A stretch of 11,755 bases of DNA from SZUA-87 sp041687805. Its GTDB lineage: Bacteria; Actinomycetota; Acidimicrobiia; Acidimicrobiales; Aldehydirespiratoraceae. Under the pieces are notes generated by a model. The model saw only the letters and a program-made list of their open reading frames with translations. It did no database searches and had not been told where the DNA came from. The position numbers and the translations under genes were made by a program. The stretch spans positions 1 to 11,755 of the forward strand of contig JBDNJK010000013.1 in assembly GCA_041687805.1 (NCBI GenBank), given 5' to 3'. Each line of letters begins with the position of its first letter. The stretch's first letter is position 1. Shown here one piece after another: positions 6,943 through 11,755 of this stretch.

Positions 6943-6972
6943 AGTTTATCCACATCTCACTCAAGATCTCAA
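6943..6972 (-). promoter_or_regulatory. Candidate promoter of leuB-ilvE-cimA
   Basis: On the minus strand, TTGAGA (6972-6967), an 18-nt spacer and TAAACT (6948-6943) give a sigma70-like promoter with a predicted start near 6936. This would produce a leader of about 170 nt ahead of leuB, including the leader peptide, hairpin and terminator. TGAGAT occurs at the -35 and again in the spacer (plus-strand ATCTCA at 6954-6959 and 6966-6971). These resemble half-sites of the leuCD operator. Confidence 0.45.
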
Positions 6973-7020
6973 TCCACCCGTCACAGCACCCATGAACGTA
7001 CGCACCAACACTGGTGGCGG

Positions 7021-7026
7021 TAGATT
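7021..7026 (+). promoter_or_regulatory. Possible -10 of greA (leaderless start)
   Basis: TAGATT ends 6 nt before the greA ATG, the TANNNT-N6-ATG spacing seen at leaderless actinobacterial genes. No good -35 is visible 17-18 nt upstream, and the Shine-Dalgarno is poor, which fits a leaderless transcript but does not prove it. Confidence 0.35.
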
Positions 7027-7032
7027 TCTCAG

Positions 7033-7503
7033 ATGGCCGAAGTACACAAACTGTCTCAAAGCGCCTTCGACCGGTTGAAGGCCGAGCACGAGGACCTCAC
7101 CACCCGCGGACGCATCGACATCGCCCGCAAGATCGAAACAGCTCGTGAAATGGGTGATCTCTCCGAAAACGGCGACTACCACGCCGCCAAGGAAGAGCAA
7201 GGCAAGATGGCGGGGCGCATCATGCATCTCTCCGCCATCATCGAAAACTTCGAGATCGTGGCCGACGGGGCGGGCAGAGGCGACATCGTTGGCGCCGGGT
7301 CAATCGTGTCGGTTCTCTACGACGGCGATGACGAGCCCGAGCAGTACCTCGTCGGTTCGATCGAAGAGAAACGAGACGACGTCACCGTCGTATCTCCCGG
7401 TTCCCCCATGGGTCAGGCCCTTCTCGAGTCAGCCCTCGGAGACTGCGTCGAATACAACTCCCCCGGCGGGCTCATCAAGATTGAAGTCATCGCAATCGAC
7501 TGA
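7033..7503 (+). CDS. greA: Transcription elongation factor GreA
   Basis: The 156-aa factor rescues backtracked RNA polymerase by stimulating cleavage of the nascent RNA. The N-terminal coiled coil (about 5-75) carries the tip motif G-D-L-S-E-N (41-46), with the acidic residues that enter the polymerase secondary channel, followed by Y-H-A-A-K-E (49-54). The C-terminal FKBP-like part (about 82-156) includes 'SPGSPMGQALL' (116-126). Length is normal. The ATG at 7033 has only a weak upstream GGCGG and a possible leaderless -10. It is divergent from leuB and is followed 3 nt later by a hydrolase gene. greA lies near leucine genes here probably by chance; I see no functional link. Confidence 0.95.
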   Translation: MAEVHKLSQSAFDRLKAEHEDLTTRGRIDIARKIETAREMGDLSENGDYHAAKEEQGKMAGRIMHLSAIIENFEIVADGAGRGDIVGAGSIVSVLYDGDDEPEQYLVGSIEEKRDDVTVVSPGSPMGQALLESALGDCVEYNSPGGLIKIEVIAID

Positions 7504-7506
7504 GCG

Positions 7507-8409
7507 ATGACCTCATCACCGAAGGGCCCCACAACATTTGAACCTGCCGTGCCCGAAATCGGCAAGCCATCGCTGCCCCCCGGACGAACCGTGGAGCTGC
7601 CAGGACGAGGCACGACCTACATTCGCGAAGTCGCCGGCCCGGTCGACGCACCCACGGTGATGCTGCTCCACGGCTGGACCGTCACTGCTGCCATCAACTG
7701 GGGTCCAACGTTCGAGCCGCTCAGCCATCACGTCAACGTCGTGGCGCTCGATCAGCGTGGACACGGCATGGGGATTCGTTCACGACAGAAGTTTCGACTG
7801 GAAGACGCTGCCGATGATGCAGCCGCGCTGGCTGATGTTCTGGGAATCAAGACATTTGTCGCGGCGGGCTACTCGATGGGTGGTCCGGTGGCGCAACTCC
7901 TGTGGCAACGGCATCGTGAACGGGTGTCGGGCATGGTGTTGGCCGCCACGTTCGCTCGTCAAGCAACAAGTCGAGGGGAGGCGGCCACTCTGCGGACCAT
8001 TGGCGCCACCGGTCGAGCATCTCGCCTCACCAGCCGAAAGCGTCGACTCGACATGATCACAAGAGCCGCAGCCAAGGATCCGGCCACCCTCACCAGGCCG
8101 GCATGGATACTCTCCGAGGTGCGATCCGGATCGGTTCCAATGATGCTCGAAGCGGCAACCGCCATCGCTCACTTCGACAGCCGAACGTGGCTTGGGGGCA
8201 TCGACGTTCCCACCGGTGTGCTGATCACCGACCTCGACCAGATCGTTCCTCCCGGTCGCCAACATCGTATGGCGTCACTGCTCCCGGAAGCGAAGATCTG
8301 TCACGTTCCGACCGATCACGATGGATGCGTTGTCGAGAGCGACAAGTTCGTGGGGCCGTTCATCGATCTCGTGAGACACGCCGCAGGGCTCGACCTGATC
8401 GGGGATTGA
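7507..8409 (+). CDS. Alpha/beta hydrolase
   Basis: The 300-aa protein has the alpha/beta-hydrolase layout: oxyanion-hole H-G at 55-56 after 'VMLL', 'ALDQRGHG' at 80-87, nucleophile elbow G-Y-S-M-G-G with S123, a likely acid D244 in 'TDLDQIVPP', and a catalytic His at H271 in D-H-D-G. There is no signal peptide or membrane segment. The first 25 residues are a Pro-rich extension. The cap region (about 150-205) contains an Arg-rich helix. Substrate cannot be told from sequence; esterase/lipase-like or other ester hydrolysis is possible. It starts 3 nt after the greA stop (TGAGCGATG), so it is probably translationally coupled with greA. It is convergent with the small membrane-protein gene that ends at 8425. 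Confidence 0.9.
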   Translation: MTSSPKGPTTFEPAVPEIGKPSLPPGRTVELPGRGTTYIREVAGPVDAPTVMLLHGWTVTAAINWGPTFEPLSHHVNVVALDQRGHGMGIRSRQKFRLEDAADDAAALADVLGIKTFVAAGYSMGGPVAQLLWQRHRERVSGMVLAATFARQATSRGEAATLRTIGATGRASRLTSRKRRLDMITRAAAKDPATLTRPAWILSEVRSGSVPMMLEAATAIAHFDSRTWLGGIDVPTGVLITDLDQIVPPGRQHRMASLLPEAKICHVPTDHDGCVVESDKFVGPFIDLVRHAAGLDLIGD

Positions 8410-8424
8410 TCGTCGGCGAGTCGA

Positions 8425-8550
8425 TCAGGCGATGATCGCGTCGATGATGAAAAACAGCACGATCACTACCGTGGCAAGAGTGAGCGCGCGCAGAAAGAAC
8501 AACGACTTGCGCCCCACTTCGGCTCTTGTCTCTTCGCCATCTGATGTCAC
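8425..8550 (-). CDS. Small 41-aa single-pass membrane protein
   Basis: GTG at 8550 opens a 41-codon frame with an AGGA ribosome-binding site 8 nt upstream, overlapping the iclR stop codon region. The product has a charged N-terminal half (about 1-15, with Glu, Arg, Lys) and a hydrophobic segment (about 18-41) made of Leu, Val, Ile and Phe with one Asp near the end. It looks like a tail-anchored peptide. It follows the IclR gene by 10 nt on the same strand, so it is likely co-transcribed. I do not recognise a family. An open frame extends upstream to 8619 inside iclR, but the RBS supports the shorter form. Too short for certainty. Confidence 0.55.
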   Translation of the reverse strand: MTSDGEETRAEVGRKSLFFLRALTLATVVIVLFFIIDAIIA

Positions 8551-8560
8551 GTCACTGATC

Positions 8561-9214
8561 CTAGGTGAGACCTGCGGCCGTGGCGATTGCGTTCGCCGCG
8601 GTGGCCACGTCTGGGCCAAACAGCGGCCCGGGATCCCGAGTAAGCCGCTGAATCGGCCCGCTCACTCCTACCGCGGCCACCACGACTCCAGCCGAATCAA
8701 CCACGGGCGCGCTCACCGAGGCCACTCCGGGCTCACGCTCCTCGACCGACTCGAGCCATCCATGAGGGCCCAGTTCGCCGGCCAGGACACGTCCTCCTGA
8801 GCCACGCCCCAGCGGCAGGACGGCACCAGAGTCGACGATGGTTCGTAAGCCGTGGCCCGATTCGAGCGACGCTAGGCAGACCCGTTGGTCGCCCTGCCGT
8901 ACGTAGAGCTGCGCCGACTCGCCCGTGGTGTCACGAAGGTGTCGCAGCGTCGCTTCCGCGGCAGCAGCGAGTGGCCATCCCGAGGTAGCCGAGTGGCCAA
9001 GTGCAACCAGAGCCGCTCCCAGTGCGAATCGGCCTGCGTGATCGCGGCGAACGAGACCATGAGTTTCGAGAGCGCTGGCAAGTCGATGCGCGGTGGGGCG
9101 TGGCAACCCAGTCGCCTCGACCAGACCTCCAAGCGTCAGAGGTCCATCCGAGAGCGACGAAAGAATGGCTGCTGCCTTGTCGATTACGCCCACACCGCTT
9201 ATCGTGTGTTCCAC
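8561..9214 (-). CDS. ndgR: IclR-family regulator of leucine biosynthesis (NdgR/LtbR type)
   Basis: The 217-aa DNA-binding protein has an N-terminal winged helix (about 6-66), with S-G-V-G-V-I-D-K-A at 6-14 and recognition helix 'LPRPTAHRLASALE' (37-50). A C-terminal effector domain follows, with T-G-E-S-A-Q-L-Y (97-104) and 'EREPGVASVSAP' (159-170). These segments closely match actinobacterial NdgR/LtbR, which controls leuCD and other amino-acid genes. The stretch between about 143 and 155 seems some 20 residues shorter than in NdgR as I remember it. Start choices are TTG 9235, ATG 9226 and GTG 9214. I prefer GTG 9214, since TATGTT lies 7 nt before it and the protein then begins like NdgR. 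It is divergent from leuC and likely autoregulated through the palindrome at 9228. Confidence 0.88.
   Translation of the reverse strand: MEHTISGVGVIDKAAAILSSLSDGPLTLGGLVEATGLPRPTAHRLASALETHGLVRRDHAGRFALGAALVALGHSATSGWPLAAAAEATLRHLRDTTGESAQLYVRQGDQRVCLASLESGHGLRTIVDSGAVLPLGRGSGGRVLAGELGPHGWLESVEEREPGVASVSAPVVDSAGVVVAAVGVSGPIQRLTRDPGPLFGPDVATAANAIATAAGLT
9177..9205 (+). promoter_or_regulatory. leuC: Candidate leuCD promoter
   Basis: TTGTCG (9177-9182), a 17-nt spacer and TATCGT (9200-9205) give a plausible promoter inside the 5' end of the regulator gene. The predicted start near 9212 places the palindrome at about +17 to +35, where a bound repressor could block elongation or initiation. Confidence 0.4.
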
Positions 9215-9221
9215 GAGCCGA

Positions 9222-9251
9222 AACATATGTCTCAAATAGTGAGACAGTCAA
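9222..9251 (-). promoter_or_regulatory. Candidate promoter of the IclR gene
   Basis: On the minus strand, TTGACT (9251-9246), an 18-nt spacer and TATGTT (9227-9222) form a good promoter. The predicted start is about 9215, one base before GTG 9214, so the message would be leaderless. The operator palindrome fills the spacer. Confidence 0.5.
9228..9246. promoter_or_regulatory. Operator palindrome for the IclR-family regulator
   Basis: TGTCTCA-AATAG-TGAGACA is a perfect 7-bp inverted repeat with a 5-nt centre, located between the divergent IclR and leuC genes. IclR-type regulators bind short palindromes of this size, commonly next to their own gene. It occupies the -35/-10 spacer of the predicted regulator promoter. 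It is also 11 nt upstream of the leuC start codon. The pairing with this regulator is inferred from position. Confidence 0.65.
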
Positions 9252-9257
9252 GGACCA

Positions 9258-10697
9258 ATGATGAGCCAGACTGCAGACGGCAATCAGCCCCGCACATTGA
9301 GCGAGAAGATTTGGGATCGCCACGTCGTGACCAACGGCGCCGATGGCGAACCCGATCTGCTCTACATCGACCTCCACCTCGTGCACGAAGTCACATCACC
9401 CCAAGCCTTCGACGGGCTCCGCCTTAGCGGTCGACAGGTCCGGCGCCCCGATCTCACCGTCGCCACCGAAGACCACAACGTGCCTACCTCCGACGTCGAC
9501 AAACCAATCGCCGACGAAGTCAGCCGGCTCCAGATCGACACGCTGAGAAACAACACCAAAGAATTCGGCGTACAAAACTTCTCCATGGGTGACCCTCGCC
9601 AAGGAATCGTCCACGTCATCGGCCCCGAGCAAGGTTTCTCGCAACCTGGCATGACAATCGTGTGCGGCGACAGCCACACCGCAACACACGGAGCGTTCGG
9701 AGCCCTGGCATTCGGCATTGGAACGAGCGAAGTTGAGCACGTGCTCGCCACTCAGACGCTCCCCCAGGCCCGCACGGGAACCATGGCCATCACCGTCGAC
9801 GGTCAACTTCAGCCCGGCGTCACCGCCAAGGACGTCATACTCGCCATCATCGGCCGGATCGGCACCGGCGGTGGAATCGGCAAGATCATCGAATACCGAG
9901 GTGACGTCATTCGGGGGCTCTCAATGGAGGGTCGCATGACGGTGTGCAACATGTCGATCGAAGGCGGCGCCAAGGCCGGCCTCGTTGCTCCCGACGAAAC
10001 AACCTTCGCCTACGTGAAGGGCCGGCCCCATGCCCCCGCCGGCGCCGACTGGGACGCTGCGGTAGCCGACTGGTCGAGCCTCGCCACCGATGAAGGCGCC
10101 GTGTTCGACGAAGAAGTCGTGCTCGACGGGTCCAAGATTTCCCCCCAGGTTTCGTGGGGTACCAACCCTGCTCAAGTCATGCCTCTACATGGCACGGTCC
10201 CTTCACCCGACTCGTTCGACGCTCCCGGATTGCGGGAAACCGCGGCTCGCGCCCTCGAATACATGGATCTCACCGCCGGCACCGCCCTAACCGACGTGAA
10301 GGTCGACACCGTATTCATCGGATCGTGCACCAACAGCCGAATCGAAGACCTTCGAGCCGCTGCCGCCGTGGCAGACGGGAGACACGTCGCCGACGGAGTA
10401 CGCACTCTCGTCGTTCCCGGATCAGGGCTCATCAAGGCCCAAGCCGAAGCCGAAGGGCTCGACGAGATCTTCCGCCGAGCAGGATTCGACTGGCGAGAAC
10501 CCGGATGCTCGATGTGTCTGGCCATGAACCCCGACAAACTCAGCCCCGGCGAACGCTCAGCCAGCACATCCAACCGCAACTTCGAAGGGCGCCAGGGCCG
10601 AGGCGGACGAACCCATCTCGTGTCGCCCGCCGTTGCCGCCGCCACCGCCATCGCCGGCACTTTCGCCAGCCCAGCCGACCTCCCGGGAGCGTCATAA
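9258..10697 (+). CDS. leuC: 3-isopropylmalate dehydratase, large subunit
   Basis: The 479-aa aconitase-family subunit, with LeuD, isomerises 2-isopropylmalate to 3-isopropylmalate and can also process citramalate. The 4Fe-4S ligands are visible: C357 in G-S-C-T-N-S-R, and C417 and C420 in G-C-S-M-C-L-A-M-N. Other hallmarks are 'EDHNVPT' (71-77), V-C-G-D-S-H-T-A-T-H-G (135-145), and 'FGIGTSEVEHVLATQ' (152-166). Length is typical. Two ATGs are adjacent at 9258 and 9261. AAGGA at 9250-9254 is better spaced (6 nt) from the second, so the true start may be 9261. It overlaps leuD by 1 nt (TAATG). Control by the palindrome upstream is likely. Confidence 0.97.
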   Translation: MMSQTADGNQPRTLSEKIWDRHVVTNGADGEPDLLYIDLHLVHEVTSPQAFDGLRLSGRQVRRPDLTVATEDHNVPTSDVDKPIADEVSRLQIDTLRNNTKEFGVQNFSMGDPRQGIVHVIGPEQGFSQPGMTIVCGDSHTATHGAFGALAFGIGTSEVEHVLATQTLPQARTGTMAITVDGQLQPGVTAKDVILAIIGRIGTGGGIGKIIEYRGDVIRGLSMEGRMTVCNMSIEGGAKAGLVAPDETTFAYVKGRPHAPAGADWDAAVADWSSLATDEGAVFDEEVVLDGSKISPQVSWGTNPAQVMPLHGTVPSPDSFDAPGLRETAARALEYMDLTAGTALTDVKVDTVFIGSCTNSRIEDLRAAAAVADGRHVADGVRTLVVPGSGLIKAQAEAEGLDEIFRRAGFDWREPGCSMCLAMNPDKLSPGERSASTSNRNFEGRQGRGGRTHLVSPAVAAATAIAGTFASPADLPGAS

Positions 10698-11290
10698 TGA
10701 AAGCCGTACACGTCATCTCTGGCACCGCGGTGCCGCTCGATCGCACCGACGTAGATACCGATCAGATCATCCCCTCCGACTGGCTCAAGCGAGTCGAACG
10801 CACCGGCTTCGGCAAGGGCCTTTTTTCCGAGTGGCGCGACGATCGCGACTTCGTGCTCAACGACGAGAGCTATGCCGGCGCCAACATTTTGATCGGTGGC
10901 ATGAACTTCGGCACGGGATCATCGCGCGAGCACGCCGTGTGGGCCATTCAGCAATACGGCTTCGATGCGGTCATCTCTCCCCGCTTCGCCGACATCTTTC
11001 GCAACAACTGCACCAAGAACGGGCTCGTACCGGTCACAGTCGACGCAGAATTCGGTGCGGCCCTCATGGCCGCCGTGCAATCCGACCCCACGCTCGAGAT
11101 CACGATCGATGTCGAACGCCTCACCGTGGAAGCCCCGGCTGCGGGGATGGAGACCTCCTTCCCCCTCTCCGCAGGCATCCAAGATCGATTCCTTCAAGGC
11201 CTCGACGACATCGGAATCACCTTGGGGCACTCCAACGACATCACCGATTTCGAGTCGAAACGAAATAGCTGGATGCCCGCTTCCAAGTAG
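10697..11290 (+). CDS. leuD: 3-isopropylmalate dehydratase, small subunit
   Basis: The 197-aa swivelling subunit partners LeuC in the isopropylmalate isomerase. Typical segments are 'TDVDTDQIIPSDWLKR' (17-32), G-M-N-F-G-T-G-S-S-R-E-H-A (68-80), 'SPRFADIFRNNCTKNGL' (94-110), and 'LQGLDDIGITL' near the end (166-176). The small subunit has no iron-sulfur ligands of its own. Its ATG overlaps the leuC stop (TAATG), so translation is coupled and subunit ratio is kept near one. The same frame stays open far upstream inside leuC, to about 10154; that part is a shadow, since the LeuD N-terminus M-K-A-V-H-V-I-S-G matches the family at 10697. Confidence 0.97.
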   Translation: MKAVHVISGTAVPLDRTDVDTDQIIPSDWLKRVERTGFGKGLFSEWRDDRDFVLNDESYAGANILIGGMNFGTGSSREHAVWAIQQYGFDAVISPRFADIFRNNCTKNGLVPVTVDAEFGAALMAAVQSDPTLEITIDVERLTVEAPAAGMETSFPLSAGIQDRFLQGLDDIGITLGHSNDITDFESKRNSWMPASK

Positions 11291-11292
11291 AC

Positions 11293-11308
11293 GCCGATCC
11301 GCATCGGC
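11293..11308 (+). terminator. Weak hairpin just after leuD
   Basis: GCCGAT-CCGC-ATCGGC forms a 6-bp stem with a 4-nt loop, 2 nt after the leuD stop. No T-run follows, so termination strength is doubtful. It may be a weak or Rho-assisted stop for leuCD. Confidence 0.35.
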
Positions 11309-11344
11309 TAACTTCCACTGTGGGCGGTTAACTTCCATTGTGGG
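11309..11344 (+). repeat. Two 16-nt direct repeats downstream of leuD
   Basis: TAACTTCCACTGTGGG at 11309-11324 and TAACTTCCATTGTGGG at 11329-11344 differ by one base and have a 20-nt period. They lie between leuD and a small gene. Short spaced repeats of this kind occur at ends of IS21-like elements as transposase-binding sites, but no transposase or matching inverted end is seen in the window. Confidence 0.7.
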
Positions 11345-11370
11345 AAATCACGCCGGAGGAAATGTTGCCA

Positions 11371-11739
11371 ATGAACATCCACCGTATTTTCAAACTACTC
11401 AAGATCGCGATCTTCATGACCGTACTAATCGCGGTAGCGAAGAGGTTTCGCGGTCAACGGCTTCACAAGGCCACCGGGTCTCCCCGATGGCGCCCGCTCA
11501 ACGATCCACCCCCACCACCGAGCCGCACCGGCCCCGTCAAGTTCGCTGACGTTCCTGTCCAGACATGGGTCGAACCAGTCGACGGCGCGTGCCCAGCCAC
11601 CCATCAGGTCAAAGGCAACGCCAGCTCTGGAATCTTCCACATACCTGGAGGGACGTCGTATGAGCGAACGATTCCCGAGCGCTGCTATGCATCCCCAGTC
11701 GACGCCGAAGCCGATGGATTCAGGCAGGCCAAAAGCTGA
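11371..11739 (+). CDS. Small membrane-anchored protein with a C-terminal Cys/His-containing domain
   Basis: The 122-aa product has an N-terminal hydrophobic helix (about 8-23) flanked by basic residues, then a linker with five consecutive prolines (46-50), and a short C-terminal domain (about 72-122). That domain reads 'DGACPATHQVKG', then S-G-I-F-H-I-P-G-G, E-R-T-I-P-E-R-C-Y, and ends D-G-F-R-Q-A-K-S. The pattern (K-G-N, S-G-[IK]-[FY]-H-x-P-G, C-[FY], G-[FY]-R-x-[AS]-K) recurs at the C-termini of many actinobacterial envelope proteins and nucleases. C74, H78, H90 and C105 could be metal ligands, but that is speculation. ATG 11371 is preferred because GGAGGA lies 10 nt upstream. Function is unknown. 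It follows leuD by 80 nt, past the repeats, and may have its own promoter. Confidence 0.75.
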   Translation: MNIHRIFKLLKIAIFMTVLIAVAKRFRGQRLHKATGSPRWRPLNDPPPPPSRTGPVKFADVPVQTWVEPVDGACPATHQVKGNASSGIFHIPGGTSYERTIPERCYASPVDAEADGFRQAKS

Positions 11740-11755
11740 TCACTTGCTGATCAAG

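Noticed and set aside
6932..6955. Alternative 7-codon leader M-W-I-N-Y-V-L before leuB
   Set aside because: It contains Ile, Val and Leu, but its start codon would lie upstream of the predicted transcription start at about 6936 and within the -35/-10 spacer. The downstream Ile-Val-Ile frame next to the hairpin fits better.
6767..6972. T-box riboswitch in the leuB leader
   Set aside because: No T-box consensus (TGGNACCGCG-like) or specifier-loop layout could be found in the leader.
8394..8429. Possible bidirectional terminator between the hydrolase and the 41-codon gene
   Set aside because: CCTGATCG and CGATCAGG are complementary over 8 bp, but the loop is 20 nt, other pairings compete, and no T-run is present on either side.
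10154..10696. In-frame upstream extension of leuD to 10154, giving a 378-residue frame
   Set aside because: The extension lies inside leuC in another frame, is Arg-rich shadow sequence, and LeuD homologues begin at the ATG 10697 that overlaps the leuC stop.
11735..11753. Repeated GCTGATCA at the right edge as a terminator
   Set aside because: The arms pair only through the 6-bp palindrome TGATCA, there is no T-run in the plus direction, and the window ends there.
1..11755. CRISPR array, prophage or intact insertion sequence
   Set aside because: No regular repeat-spacer series, phage genes, transposase or integrase is present. Apart from the HNH-type tail and the two short repeat pairs, the content is ordinary chromosome.

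Overview
The window looks like chromosome from a GC-rich actinobacterium. An Acidimicrobiia-like lineage is my best guess. This rests on the tail of a DUF222/HNH (13E12-type) protein at the left edge, an NdgR/LtbR-type IclR regulator beside leuCD, GTG-rich and apparently leaderless starts, and gltX sitting with tRNA-Gln and tRNA-Glu near the leucine genes, an arrangement also known in mycobacteria. The lineage is an inference; no marker gene here settles it.

Left part (1-6766). After the DUF222/HNH tail (+ strand), everything up to 6766 is on the minus strand. Read in the direction of transcription it is leuB, ilvE, cimA, an unknown 174-aa gene, gltX, a YdcF/SanA-like membrane protein, tRNA-Gln(CUG) and tRNA-Glu(CUC). 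leuB-ilvE-cimA are tightly packed (11-nt gap, then a 4-nt overlap). The unknown gene follows cimA by 34 nt, gltX follows after 56 nt, and the ydcF-like gene starts 3 nt after gltX. Each tRNA has a hairpin terminator behind it.

Middle (6767-8410). A 266-nt divergent intergenic region separates leuB (-) from greA (+). On the leuB side it holds a possible promoter, a possible leaderless 10-codon leader peptide with an Ile-Val-Ile run, an 11-bp hairpin that begins at the leader stop codon, and a strong intrinsic terminator. Together these look like a branched-chain-amino-acid attenuator. greA is followed after 3 nt by an alpha/beta hydrolase.

Right part (8425-11755). An IclR-family regulator (-), followed by a 41-codon membrane protein, is divergent from leuC-leuD (+). 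A perfect 7-5-7 palindrome fills the predicted -35/-10 spacer of the regulator gene and lies just downstream of the predicted leuCD start site, which suggests autoregulation plus control of leuCD. After leuD come two 16-nt direct repeats and a small membrane-anchored protein with a short C-terminal domain common in Actinobacteria.

How the genes fit together. CimA makes citramalate from pyruvate and acetyl-CoA. LeuCD and LeuB then carry it to 2-oxobutyrate (isoleucine precursor), and also do the matching steps of leucine synthesis. IlvE does the final transamination for Leu, Ile and Val. No leuA is in the window. The two control points I infer are the IclR operator at leuCD and the attenuator-like leader of leuB-ilvE-cimA.
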